A DNA stretch of 64,000 bases from contig CAZVKC010000001.1 of the NCBI GenBank assembly GCA_964627455.1, forward strand, positions 124,001-188,000, written 5' to 3'. Positions 54,310-63,806 of the stretch are shown one piece after another. Position 1 is the stretch's first letter; every line of letters begins with the position of its first letter. The stretch comes from F-183 sp964627455 (GTDB lineage Bacteria; Acidobacteriota; Terriglobia; Bryobacterales; Bryobacteraceae). Both the position numbers and the translations under genes were made by a program. The notes beneath the pieces are model-generated. The model worked only from the letters and a program-made list of their open reading frames with translations, did not search any database and was not told the DNA's origin.

Positions 54310-55278
54310 TTACTCTTCCTGAACGATGGCTTCGATAGTCGAAGGCGCATTGCCTTCGAGGCGGTTGTTGACGAAGATGAAGCTCGGTTCCTTCTTCGTC
54401 CTGGCCCTCTGGATCAGGCCCTTCAGCGCCTGGCGCGTTTGCGGGTTCTCATCCTGAATTGTCGCATAGGGCGAGAATTTGGCGACGGCTTCCTCATAGG
54501 GACGGCCCTGTCGCAGGAGGGCGCGGACGAGCGTGAAATCAGCGGTGAAAGCGTTGTGCAACGACGTCTGCGTGGGGATCTCCGGCATGCGGGTCCAGGC
54601 GTTGAAGACGTGCGCGACATTGTGCCGTCGCAGGACCCCGAAGTAGTCGTCGCCGAGATACTCGGGGTTGCGGATCTCGACCGCATAGCGGAACTCCTTC
54701 GGCAGTTGCGCCAGGAAGGGATCGAGGCAGTCGAGGAAGGCGTCGACATCCGGCATCGAGCGCCGGTGGAAGGTTCCGAATTCGAAGATCAGCGCCGACA
54801 CCTGGCGGCGGTATTGCAGGAGTGGGTTCGCGAACCCGGCCTTAAAGATTTCGGCGTTGAGGAAGACCTCGTTATCGATGCCCGCTTTGGCGCCGTAGCG
54901 CGGATGCGTGGGGAAGGTCTTCACCGTCACGTCTTCCGGGACCTTGAACGCGAAATGCAGGCTGCGGGGCGCGCTGGCGAAGAGGCGGCTCCAATAGGCG
55001 TCGGATGGGAACTGGTAGAACGAGAAGTCCCCGCAGACAATCGGGAAGACTTCGGCGTATTCGTTCAGGCATTCCTGTTCAAAACGCTTCTGCGAGAACT
55101 TGCCTCGCGTGGTGTAGCGTTCGCGGGTATAGATCTGGTCGAGCCAGCCGTCGTACTTCCAGGAACTGGTCCCGATATAGATATGCTGTTCGGCGAGGTG
55201 CGCCAGGCGCCGGGCGAGTCCCTTGCGGTCGAAGCCGCCGGGATTCCCGTTGTCGAGGTCTTCAAAGAGTGGCAGCAC
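54310..55278 (-). CDS. DUF72 (YecE-like) protein
   Basis: 322 residues, TIM-barrel family DUF72. Diagnostic blocks: IYIGTSSWKYDGWLDQIYT (about 33-51), EVFPIVCGDFSFYQFPSD, LHFAFKVPEDVTVKTFPTHPRYG, FEFGTFHRRS, FRYAVEIRNPEYLG, and SFIFVNNRLEGNAPSTI at the end. The biochemical activity of the family is not known. GTG start at 55278, six bases after the ggt stop. Confidence 0.9.
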   Translation of the reverse strand: MLPLFEDLDNGNPGGFDRKGLARRLAHLAEQHIYIGTSSWKYDGWLDQIYTRERYTTRGKFSQKRFEQECLNEYAEVFPIVCGDFSFYQFPSDAYWSRLFASAPRSLHFAFKVPEDVTVKTFPTHPRYGAKAGIDNEVFLNAEIFKAGFANPLLQYRRQVSALIFEFGTFHRRSMPDVDAFLDCLDPFLAQLPKEFRYAVEIRNPEYLGDDYFGVLRRHNVAHVFNAWTRMPEIPTQTSLHNAFTADFTLVRALLRQGRPYEEAVAKFSPYATIQDENPQTRQALKGLIQRARTKKEPSFIFVNNRLEGNAPSTIEAIVQEE

Positions 55279-55284
55279 GGCGGT

Positions 55285-57105
55285 CTACCAGGCGTGCGCG
55301 ACGCGATAGCCGTAGGGATCCGCGCCTGCTTCGATGACGCCGCCGGGAATCAGGCGCACCATCACCGGAGCCGTGCCGCTGTTCCAACGCGTGCGGTATT
55401 CGACTTTGTGTCCACGGCGGATCATGTCCTGCGCGACGTTGTTGCCGATGCGTTCGTCGAGCAGGAGGTCTGCGATGTTCCACGCATGGTTGTCGAAGCT
55501 GGACACCAGATGGCGGGTCTGGATCCTCGGCGCTTCGACGGCGTTCTGTGCGTTCATGCCGAATTCAACGACATTCAGGAAGAGCTGCAACAACCCCTGC
55601 TCCTGCGTGTCGCCGCCTGGGGTCGAGAGAGCCAGGTAGGGCTGGCCGTTGCGCGTGACGAGCGTGGGACTGAGCGTGACGCGCGGCCGCTTGCCTGGTG
55701 CGAGTTCGTTGGGATGTCCGGGGACGAGCAGAAAGCTCTGCGCGCGCTGCGTGAGCGGGATGCCGGTATCGCCCGCGATGACGCTGGGGAGCCACGCGCC
55801 GGACGGAGTCGCCGCAAAGACCAGTCCATCTTTGTCGATCACATCGACGCAGGTCGTGTCGCGCGCCATGAGCTTGTCATCGATCGGGTAGCGCGCCATC
55901 GGAGTCTCGGTCGGGTGGTGGCCTCCGAAGGGTCCCGGGGTGAAGCCCTGCGACGCCTGATCGGTGATGAGCTTGCGGCGTTCGGCGGCGTATTCCTTGG
56001 ACAGCAGTTTGTCGCCGGGGACCTTCACGAAGCGGGGATCCCCGTAATAAGTGTCGCGGTCGGCGTAGGCAAGTTTCAAAGCCTCGGTGACCTTGTGGAC
56101 ATACTCGGGTGAGTTGAATCCCAGGGGGCGCAGTTCGTAGCCTTCGAGGATGTTGAGCGCTTGGAGCAAGGCAGGTCCCTGGCTCCAGAATTGAGGTTTA
56201 TAGACTGTGTAGCCGCGATACTCGGTCGATACCGGTTCTTCGAGTTCGAGCTTGAAGGCGGCCATGTCCTCGTAACGCAGGAGTCCCTGGTTGGCCTTGC
56301 TGAAGGCGTCAATCTTGCGCGCGATGTCGCCGCGGTAGAAGAAATCGCGTACGGCGTCGATGGCGTCGGCCCGCGATTTTCCGGCCTGTAGCGCCTTCTT
56401 TTCGGCGTCCACCATGAACCGCAGAGTGTGCGCGATATCGGGACGCCGGAACATCTCGCCCGGACGCAGCACGCGCCCGGTGGGCATGAAGTGGCGTTTT
56501 GAATCCGGCCACTGCTCGAAGAATTCCTGCATCTGCGCGATGGTCATGTAGCGCATCTCGTCCATCGGCATGCCGTCGGCGAGATCGATCGCAGGTTGGA
56601 TCACCTGCGCGAACGACTTCGTGCCGAATTCACGCAGCGCGAGCAGGGCCGCATCGACCATGCCGGGCACGAGCGCCGGCATCAATCCGGCTACGGGCAC
56701 CATGCCTTTGAGTCCGCCGGGTTCGATCTGGTAGATCTCGGTTTCGCGCAGCGGGCGCTTGCGGAAGAAGTCGGCCGTGGCGAGTTTGGGCATCGTGCCC
56801 ACGCCGGCGATCGAATAGACCTTGCCCGTTTTGGTGCGGATGAGGATCGGGGCTTCGCCGCCGAAGCCGAAGTGCGAGTACTCCGCCATGGATGCGGCGA
56901 ACATCGTGGCGACGCCTGCATCGACGGCGTTGCCGCCCTGATGGAAGAGGCGCATGCCGGCTTCGGCCGAGAATTCGCTGCCTGCGCCGATCGCGCCGCG
57001 GGTGCCGCGCGCGGAATGTTTGGCCGGCATTTCGGGCTGCTTCCTCTGGCCGGAAACGGTCCAGGCCAGGCACAGGAGGAGTAACAACCTCGCGCGGGTG
57101 CTCAT
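55285..57105 (-). CDS. ggt: Gamma-glutamyltransferase-family hydrolase
   Basis: 606 residues from ATG 57105. Signal peptide MSTRARLLLLLCLAWTVSG. N-terminal nucleophile hydrolase: AEAGMRLFHQGGNAVDAGVAT and FGFGGEAPILIRT in the large subunit. The autoprocessing site is MARDTTCVDVIDKDG (Thr about 417), after which PSGAWLPSVIAGDTGIPL and LVTRNGQPYLALSTPGGDTQEQ match the small subunit. It would cleave gamma-glutamyl bonds such as glutathione in the periplasm. Substrate preference is not evident, and the C-x-x in place of the usual H after TT is a variation. First gene of a four-gene minus-strand run; its start lies only 24 bases from a divergent small gene. Confidence 0.92.
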   Translation of the reverse strand: MSTRARLLLLLCLAWTVSGQRKQPEMPAKHSARGTRGAIGAGSEFSAEAGMRLFHQGGNAVDAGVATMFAASMAEYSHFGFGGEAPILIRTKTGKVYSIAGVGTMPKLATADFFRKRPLRETEIYQIEPGGLKGMVPVAGLMPALVPGMVDAALLALREFGTKSFAQVIQPAIDLADGMPMDEMRYMTIAQMQEFFEQWPDSKRHFMPTGRVLRPGEMFRRPDIAHTLRFMVDAEKKALQAGKSRADAIDAVRDFFYRGDIARKIDAFSKANQGLLRYEDMAAFKLELEEPVSTEYRGYTVYKPQFWSQGPALLQALNILEGYELRPLGFNSPEYVHKVTEALKLAYADRDTYYGDPRFVKVPGDKLLSKEYAAERRKLITDQASQGFTPGPFGGHHPTETPMARYPIDDKLMARDTTCVDVIDKDGLVFAATPSGAWLPSVIAGDTGIPLTQRAQSFLLVPGHPNELAPGKRPRVTLSPTLVTRNGQPYLALSTPGGDTQEQGLLQLFLNVVEFGMNAQNAVEAPRIQTRHLVSSFDNHAWNIADLLLDERIGNNVAQDMIRRGHKVEYRTRWNSGTAPVMVRLIPGGVIEAGADPYGYRVAHAW

Positions 57106-57115
57106 ATCGACCAAT

Positions 57116-57121
57116 TATAAT
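57116..57121. promoter_or_regulatory. Shared palindromic -10 element between divergent genes
   Basis: ATTATAAT reads TATAAT on both strands (plus copy 57116-57121). It lies 8-9 bases from ATG 57130 on one side and about as far from ATG 57105 on the other, which would give leaderless mRNAs. No good -35 boxes are seen. Confidence 0.35.
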
Positions 57122-57129
57122 GGCGTCTA

Positions 57130-57306
57130 ATGACGGACGCCGAGCGCATCGACGAGCGGTTGCGGCAGCAAGCCGCGGCAGCATCGCCCGCCGAAGAAGA
57201 ACCCATGTTGTTTTGCCCGGTATGTTCGACGCGGCTCTCGAGCCGCAAGTGCAAGCTATTCTGCGAGCGCTGCGGTTATTACATGAGCTGCGCGGATTAC
57301 TACTGA
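57130..57306 (+). CDS. Small zinc-ribbon-like protein (58 aa)
   Basis: ATG 57130 to TGA 57306. Polar, Ala-rich N-terminal 25 residues, then MLFCPVCSTRLSSRKC and KLFCERCGYYMSCADYY: two CxxC knuckles plus extra Cys, as in a zinc ribbon. An internal ATG at 57205 would give just the 33-residue ribbon. It lies 19 bases before the M28 peptidase gene and may be co-transcribed. Role unknown. Confidence 0.6.
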   Translation: MTDAERIDERLRQQAAAASPAEEEPMLFCPVCSTRLSSRKCKLFCERCGYYMSCADYY

Positions 57307-57325
57307 AAGGTCTTTCGACAAACAA

Positions 57326-58903
57326 GTGAACCGACTGATTCTTTGTGTGAGCCTTTGTGTGCCCGCGCTCACCCTGGCTGATGATCTCGCCGAAGGGAAG
57401 CGCTGGTGGAAACATATCGAGTTCCTCGCTGATGACAAACTGGAGGGCCGTAACACCGGCAGCGCCGGCCATCGCAAGGCGGCCGAGTACGTTGCTCAGG
57501 AGTTCGAACGATCGGGTCTGAAGGCAGCGGGAGTGAAGGGGTACATCCAGCCTGTGCCGTTCAGCGTCCGTCAGATCGACGAGCCAAACTGCCGCGTGGA
57601 GATGATCGTGAACGGCGGCGCTCCGGAGCGCCTGAAGTTCGGCGAAGAGGTCCTGATTTCGACCCGCGCCGAGGTGGCGGAAGCCGTCGAGGCGGAGGCC
57701 GTGTTTGTGGGCTACGGACTCACGGTTCCGGATCTCAAGTACGACGACCTCAAGGGCATCGACGTAAAGGGGAAGATCGTGGTGTTCCTCACCGGTGGTC
57801 CGAAGACGATGCCGGGAAACATGAAAGCGCACTTCACTGCGGAACGCTCGAAGTTCCTGAAGGCGGCGGGCGCGATCGGCACGATGGACCTGCAGAATCC
57901 CAAGTCGATGGACATTCCATGGGCGCGCCAGGCTGCTTCGCGGTTTCAGCCGTCGATGTCGCTCGCGGATCCGAAGTTCAATGAGGATGGCGGGATGAAG
58001 ATCCTGCTGCGCTTCAACCCGGAGAAGGCCGAGAGACTGTTTGCCGGCACGGGGCATACCTTCGCGGAGATCCTCGCAGCGGCGGACGCCGACAAGCCGC
58101 TGCCGAAATTCCCGCTCGGCAAGCGCTTTCGCGTGAAGGGCGCCACGAAGAACTCGAAGGTCGAGTCGCAGAATGTGGTGGCGATGCTCGAAGGCGCGGA
58201 TCCGAAGTTGAAGAGCGAGTACGTCGTGCTGTCGGCGCACCTCGATCATCTGGGTACGGCGCAATCGGTCGAGGGCGATCGGATTTTCAACGGAGCGATG
58301 GACAATGCGTCAGGCATCGCGTGGCTGCTCGAGACGGCGCGACGCTTGAAAGAGTCGGGAATGAAGCCGAAGCGTTCGTTGATTTTTGTCGCGGTGACGG
58401 GCGAAGAGAAGGGACTGCAGGGATCCAAGTACTTCGCAGGAAATCCGACGATTCCCGGCGCCAGGATGGTTGCGGACATCAACATGGATATGGTGCTGCC
58501 GTTGTTCCCGCTGCGGTATCTCGAGGTGCAGGGCCTCGGCGAGTCGACACTGGGCGGTGACATCCGCGCCGTATGTTCGAAGCTCGGCATCGAGGTGCAG
58601 TTCGACAAGGAGCCGGATCGCAACCGGTTCATCCGCAGCGATCAATACAGCTTCGTCCGGAAGGGTGTTCCGGCGCTGGCGTTCAAGTTCGGCTGGGTTC
58701 CGGGGACACCGGAGGAGAAGATCTACAAGGACTGGTACAAGGATCGTTACCACGGTCTCAGCGATGATCTGTCACAGCCGGTGGATCTCGCGGGAGCCGG
58801 CAAGTTCACGCAGGTACTCTTTGATCTGCTGTCGCGGGTTGCGAATGCGGATCAGCGGCCGCAGTGGAACGGGGACAGCTTCTTCAAGCGGTTCGCCAAT
58901 TAG
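57326..58903 (+). CDS. M28-family metallopeptidase with PA domain
   Basis: 525 residues, GTG start. Signal peptide MNRLILCVSLCVPALTLA. FLADDKLEGRNTGSAGHRKAAEYVAQEF is the M28 opening. A PA domain is inserted (about 100-200: AVFVGYGLTVPDLKYDDLKGIDVKGKIVVFL). The di-zinc site is complete: VLSAHLDHLG (His about 307), GAMDNASGIAWLLE (Asp about 327), VTGEEKGLQGSKYF (Glu-Glu about 360), NMDMVLP (Asp about 389), and a late His in YHGLSDD. Probably a periplasmic or secreted aminopeptidase. It overlaps the convergent cupin-like gene by four bases. Confidence 0.92.
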   Translation: MNRLILCVSLCVPALTLADDLAEGKRWWKHIEFLADDKLEGRNTGSAGHRKAAEYVAQEFERSGLKAAGVKGYIQPVPFSVRQIDEPNCRVEMIVNGGAPERLKFGEEVLISTRAEVAEAVEAEAVFVGYGLTVPDLKYDDLKGIDVKGKIVVFLTGGPKTMPGNMKAHFTAERSKFLKAAGAIGTMDLQNPKSMDIPWARQAASRFQPSMSLADPKFNEDGGMKILLRFNPEKAERLFAGTGHTFAEILAAADADKPLPKFPLGKRFRVKGATKNSKVESQNVVAMLEGADPKLKSEYVVLSAHLDHLGTAQSVEGDRIFNGAMDNASGIAWLLETARRLKESGMKPKRSLIFVAVTGEEKGLQGSKYFAGNPTIPGARMVADINMDMVLPLFPLRYLEVQGLGESTLGGDIRAVCSKLGIEVQFDKEPDRNRFIRSDQYSFVRKGVPALAFKFGWVPGTPEEKIYKDWYKDRYHGLSDDLSQPVDLAGAGKFTQVLFDLLSRVANADQRPQWNGDSFFKRFAN

Positions 58904-59178
58904 TCGTCGAGGAGTTCGATCAGCAGAGTGCGGTAGGACGTGGATCCGGCATTGATGAGGGTGGGCGCGAGTTCGCCCTTGTCGTGCCAGACGACGTCGC
59001 CGGATTTGCGTTCGCGCAGGATCGTTTCGCCGGTCACGGCGTCGATGCGTTCAAAGCGGCAGTCGTCGAGAAAGACGACGATCTGATCGGTCGGGCGCGT
59101 GTAGCTGGGGCGGGGAACTCCGGGTTCCCACACCAGCGTGCTCACGCGGGTCCTGCGATTTTCCAAAACCTTCATCAC
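58900..59178 (-). CDS. Small cupin-like protein (92 aa)
   Basis: A single-domain beta-rich protein: RRTRVSTLVWEPGVPRPSY, IVVFLDDCRFERI, ERKSGDVVWHDKGELAPTLINAGSTSYRTLLIEL. The W-E-P-G ... GDV..H..GE..P.L.N.G pattern is that of small cupins, but most metal-binding His are absent. No partner genes suggest a role. ATG 59178 or 59175. Confidence 0.7.
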   Translation of the reverse strand: MMKVLENRRTRVSTLVWEPGVPRPSYTRPTDQIVVFLDDCRFERIDAVTGETILRERKSGDVVWHDKGELAPTLINAGSTSYRTLLIELLDD

Positions 59179-59199
59179 CCGTCATTCTCTCCCAAAAGC

Positions 59200-59232
59200 A
59201 AACGGCGGATCCCTTGTGAGGATCCGCCGTTT
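59200..59232. terminator. Intrinsic terminator between cupin-like gene and TonB receptor
   Basis: AAACGGCGGATCC (59200-59212) and GGATCCGCCGTTT (59220-59232), a perfect 13-bp stem with 7-base loop. It lies 22 bases past the stop of the minus-strand TonB receptor, with TTTG on either side. Confidence 0.8.
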
Positions 59233-59254
59233 GTTTTGCCGTTACAGTTGCGGT

Positions 59255-62200
59255 TTAGAAGTAGTACTTCAGGCCGAACTGGATGTTGCGAGGCGCGCCG
59301 ATCTGACCGGTGATCTGGCCGAAGCTCGCCGGAGCCGTGATGTCACGGCCGGGAGCGCCCCAGCTCACGTAGTTCAGGATGTTGAACATTTCAGCGCGGA
59401 ACTCGATCCGCTGGCGCTCGGTGATGTTGAAGCGCTTGCCGATCGAGGTGTCGAGGTTGAAGAAGCCCGGGGCGCGTTCGGTGCCGACGCCGGCGCTGCC
59501 GAAGTTGCCGAGAGCCGGGATACCGTAGGCACAGGTGCCGTTGTCCACGCCTGCGGCGCAGAACGACGACGCCGTGACATCGCCAAACCAGCGATCGACG
59601 GTGCGGGTCGAGGGATCCGCCATGTCGCGATAGTAGTTGGCGCGGGCGTTGCCGCGGGGGCTACGTCCCGAGTTCGTGTTCTGCGTACTCGCGAAGATCG
59701 TGACGGGGAAGCCGCCGCGCTTGGCGAGATTGTAGTTGACGTTCCATCCACCGAGGACGAGATCGGTCAGCTTGTTAGCGCTGGCGCCATACTTCATGCC
59801 CTTACCGAACGGAATGTTGTAGACACCCGCGGTGGTGAAGTTGTGGCGAACGTCGAAGCAGGCCGGACCGTAGTTGCCGCGGCGGTTGTACGCATCCTGC
59901 CAGTAAGCGCCTTCGGAGTTCACACCGCCGCAGCCGTAGTAGCCGAGGCCGTCGGTGTTGGCTTTCGAGAACGTGTACTGGAAGAGCATCTCGAGCCCAC
60001 CGGTCATGCGGCGGCGGCCGCTGACCTGCAGTGCGTTATACCACGATGTACCGCTGGCTTCGGTCAGGGCGATATTGCCGACGTTCGGGAGAAGCTGGGC
60101 GAGCGGACGGCGATCGTTGATCGGAGCCCAAGTCGCGTAGGCGCCGGTTCCCGGCAGCGGATTGTTGGCTTCGTGCGGAATCACGAGGTGGGTTCCACGC
60201 TGGCCGACATACGCCACGTTCACGCTGGTGGCCTGGTCGAGCTGGCGTTCAATCGCGAAATTGAACTGGTTGGTCATCTGGGGACGCAGGTTCAGGTCCC
60301 ACGCACGGCCCTGATAGAACGGGGCGGCGGTGGGGCTGCTGCGCGGTCCAGTGAGGTCGCCGCGAGCGATCAGATCCGCAAAGCCGGTCGTCATCTTGCC
60401 CGGGGCGGTACTGTCGTAGGTGACGTTCGATTCGGTGAAGAACGGCGGGTTCAGCGGGAGGCGGAGGTTCGCGCCGGTGCCCTCGAGGAAGTTCGAGAGG
60501 CGATAGGCGGCGCGGACAACCGTCTTCTGGTTGACCTGCCAGGCGATACCGAGGTTCGGGTTGAACTGCTTCTTGTACGCCTTGTAGAGCGCACGGCCGT
60601 ATTCGGTCTTGCCGGGGTAGATCAACGCCCCGGTGAAGGTGTTGATGTTCACCTGGCGATCGTCGCGTTCATAGATCGGCGAGGTGTATTCCCAGCTCAG
60701 GCCGTAGTTGAAAGTGATCTTGCGGGTCAACTTCCAGCTATCCTGCGCGAAGAGAATGTTGCGCCAACCGATGTGGTTCCAGGGGTCCGCCACCGCGCCG
60801 CGGCCTTTGGTGGCCAGAGTATCGAGGAGGAAGTCGCCGATATCGACGCCCGTATAAGCGCCGTTGTAGCCGAACGAACCCAAGGCGCCGTTGTTGCCGG
60901 CGTAGTAGCGGGTTTGGATGTTCTTCAACAAACTGAAGCCGAACTTCAGAATGTGCGCGCCACTCTGGAAGGTATTGTTGTTCTGGAACTGGTACTTCTT
61001 GTCGCGAGTGGAGGCGATGGTCGCCGCCGAGCCTAAACCGCTAAGGCTGCCGCCCAGGTTGAAGGACGACAGACCCGGAATGGGCTGGCCGCCCGGGATG
61101 CCGAACTTCTGGTTCCCGTCCGCGCCAAGCTGGCCGGACCAGTCCACCACGCGGTCGTCGATTCCGACGTTGCTGTAAGAGAAGCGGTTGTCGGACACAA
61201 GGCTCGTGCTCCACGTGCGGGTCCAGTTGCCGACTGTCGACCAGGTTGGTCCCTGGTTGCCACCGGTCATGAACACCGGGAGAGCAGCCTGGGAGCCGTA
61301 GGTGTCGTAGTAGGCGCGAGAGTAACGCCACATCAGGTTGTCCTTATCGCTGAGGCGATAGTNNNNNNNNNNNNNNNNNNNNNNNNNNNNNNNNNNNNNN
61401 NNNNNNNNNNNNNNNNNNNNNNNNNNNNNNNNNNNNNNNNNNNNNNNNNNNNNNNNNNNNNNTAGTAGGCGCGAGAGTAACGCCACATCAGGTTGTCCTT
61501 ATCGCTGAGGCGATAGTCCACCTTGGCGTCGCCCTGCTTGTTGGACAGGAAGTTGCGGCTGCCACCGATGTAGTTGCTCGAAACACCCAGGGCGCCGGTG
61601 CCGTTGTTGTTCGGCAGCGGATACAGCGAGGGGTTGGCGAAGAGATAACGCGCCACCGGGCTGAAGCGAGCGACCGGAATCTGGTTGTTCGGGAACGGCG
61701 TGCGGGCTGCCAGCGTCGTGCCGGTGAGCGGATCACGGATGATCTGGTTGTTCACCGTCAGGAACTGGCTGAGGTCGCCCGTGCGCCACGCGGCCGGGGC
61801 TACCGAAGCCGTTGCGGGACCCGCAATGCGGCGCTCGGTCTGTTCGTAGTCGATGAAGAAGAACGCCTTGTTCTTCTGGATCGGGCCGCCGAAGGTGCCG
61901 CCAAAGATGTTCTGGCGCAGCGCCTGGCGCTTGACGTTGTTGCGGTTGTTGAAGAATCCGTTGGCGTCCAGCTTTTCGTTGCGGAGGAACTCGAAGCCGT
62001 TGCCGTGGAACTCGTTGGTGCCGCTCTTGAGCGACATCACGACGCTGGCGCCGCCGACGTTGCCGAATTCGGCGCCGGCGTTACCGGTGACGACTTTGAC
62101 TTCTTCGAGCGCGTCCACGTTGGGCTGATAGCCGATCTGGTTATCGACGCTCTGGTTGATATCCACACCGTCGAGGATGAAGTTGTTGGTCTGTTCGCGG

Positions 62201-62760
62201 TTGCCGTTGACCTGCGGGCGGGAACCCGAGCCCTGGAAGCGGGCGGCGGTGTTCATTGCGCCGGGCGAAGTGGAAACAGCGCCGGGAACCAGCAGCGTCA
62301 ACGAAGCAAAGTTACGGCCGTTGAGTGGGATGCTGGTCAGCTTGGTCGACGACAGGGTGTCGCCGGTGGCCTGGGTTTCGGTCTGGAGCAGCGGACCGAC
62401 ATCCTGGACTTCCACCACCTGGGTGGTGTCGCCGAGTTCCAGCTTGACGTCGATACGGGCGATTTGGTTCGCTTCGACCTTGAACGGTCCAATGACGGAT
62501 TTCTTGAAGCCTTTGGATTCTACGGTGATGGTGTAGCTACCGACGCGAAGGAAGGGGAAGGTATAGATGCCTTCAGTGTTCGTCGTCGTGGTGCTGCGGA
62601 CGTTGGTTTCAGTGTTTGTCGCGGTGACGGTTCCGTTTGGAATGACCGCGCCAGTGGGGTCGCTCGCCGTACCGGTGATCGATGCCGTGATGGTCTGAGC
62701 CACCGCAAGGCCGGTAAACGCGAGCAAAGCACAAAACAGGATCGCTATTTTGCGTTGCAT
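59255..62760 (-). CDS. TonB-dependent receptor, Oar/CarboxypepD_reg type (one gene, interrupted by an assembly gap)
   Basis: 1116 residues after removing the 155-bp artefact (61308-61462). ATG 62760 with TAGGAG upstream; an earlier in-frame ATG at 62808 lies inside the leader hairpin. Signal peptide MQRKIAILFCALLAFTGLAVA. Carboxypeptidase-regulatory domain about 20-105 (ITGTASDPTGAVIPNGTVTA, GIYTFPFLRVGSYTITVESKGF), plug about 120-270 (LPLNGRNFASLTLLVPGAV, VVMSLKSGTNEFHGNGFEFLR), and a barrel ending IQFGLKYYF. It is the second receptor of this class in the window, distinct in sequence from the first. Substrate unknown. Confidence 0.93.
61308..61517. other. Assembly gap with 55-bp identical flanks (in TonB receptor)
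   Basis: 61308-61362 and 61463-61517 are identical around 100 N. Collapsing them restores one receptor frame. Confidence 0.95.
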
Positions 62761-62794
62761 TCTGATTAGACTCCTAAATGTCGCGAGACAATGT

Positions 62795-62813
62795 GAGAGG
62801 TGTTGCACCTCTC
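62795..62813. promoter_or_regulatory. Leader hairpin of the second TonB receptor gene
   Basis: GAGAGGTG (62795-62802), TTG, CACCTCTC (62806-62813), 35 bases before the ATG. On the minus strand a TATACT lies just upstream (about 62830), so the hairpin would be in the 5' untranslated region. Confidence 0.5.
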
Positions 62814-62920
62814 TACGCTGACACCAGTATACCTCCGCCCGGGGTTCCTTCAGTGAGCTAATGAATGCCCTTCGTCGTTTTGTTGAGAGGATTTGATTGC
62901 ACAGCGCACTACCTTACTGA

Positions 62921-63805
62921 GTGCGCAGGGAGCAGGATCAGTTCTTCAAAATTCTCGCGGAATCGGATCCGCGAGGGTTGCTCGACATTCTGGGGATCCT
63001 TCCTCTCGACCGTGAAGCTGAGGTTGTGCCTCTCGACCGGGAACTGGTTCGGGATCCAGTACTGATAGACCAGGGCTTTGCGATTCGCGAGCCCGATTCG
63101 CGTTGGATCGCGCACATTGAGGCATTTACCGATATCCGCGACGATGACTGGGAGCGGGTCCTCTGGTATGCGGCGGATCTCGCGGTCCGCACGCGTTTGC
63201 CGGTTCGTTCTACGGTATTGCTGATGCTCGAACACTATGCGCCTCGCCTTGTGCCGGAGCGGAATCGGCGTTCGGCGCAGTTGGGTTCGTTTGGCGCCTC
63301 GCTGGATATCGAAATCGTTTGTTTATGGAAGGTTCCGGCTGCGAAACTGTTGCTCTCAGGACGACCCCGTTTGATCACCTGGGTCCCGATGACGAACGCG
63401 TCAGAGGAGGATTGCGTCGCGGCGGCCAATGCCATCGCCGCCGCCCGGGATCGCGTTCTGACGGGGACGTTCCGGTTATTGGGCGAGGTACGCTATGGTA
63501 AGAATAGCTGGGAAGAGTTCCTGGAACGGAGAGGGCTCCATATGGTCACCAACGAGTTCTTGCTCGAACACTCACCGACCTATCGCGCGGCTTGGGACAA
63601 AGCTCTGAAGCAGGAATTGGCCGGGCGTCAGTTGTCGATGCTCGCCAGGATCGTTGATGCGCGTTTCCCTGCCTTGAGTCACCTCATTCCGGGCATGCCT
63701 GCGTTTCTTGACATCGACGAGGGCCGGCTGAACTCGGTCACGGATATTCTGTTGCGAACGAATGATGAGTCCGAAGCGCGGACGGCGCTCGATTCGCTGC
63801 GTTAA
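62921..63805 (+). CDS. Hypothetical protein, weakly Rpn/YhgA-like (294 aa)
   Basis: GTG start directly after an in-frame stop. FFKILAESDPRGLLDILGI at the start, then EAEVVPLDRELVRDPVLIDQGFAIREPDSRWIAHIEAFTDI (about 33-73). The short hydrophobic opening helix and the E-x-x ... D ... W-x-x-H-I-E-A-x-T order resemble the PD-(D/E)XK fold of Rpn-type putative transposases/nucleases. C-terminal half helical with EEFLERRGLHM. It ends two bases from the convergent mtgA stop. The family call is tentative. Confidence 0.55.
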   Translation: MRREQDQFFKILAESDPRGLLDILGILPLDREAEVVPLDRELVRDPVLIDQGFAIREPDSRWIAHIEAFTDIRDDDWERVLWYAADLAVRTRLPVRSTVLLMLEHYAPRLVPERNRRSAQLGSFGASLDIEIVCLWKVPAAKLLLSGRPRLITWVPMTNASEEDCVAAANAIAAARDRVLTGTFRLLGEVRYGKNSWEEFLERRGLHMVTNEFLLEHSPTYRAAWDKALKQELAGRQLSMLARIVDARFPALSHLIPGMPAFLDIDEGRLNSVTDILLRTNDESEARTALDSLR

Positions 63806-63806
63806 C

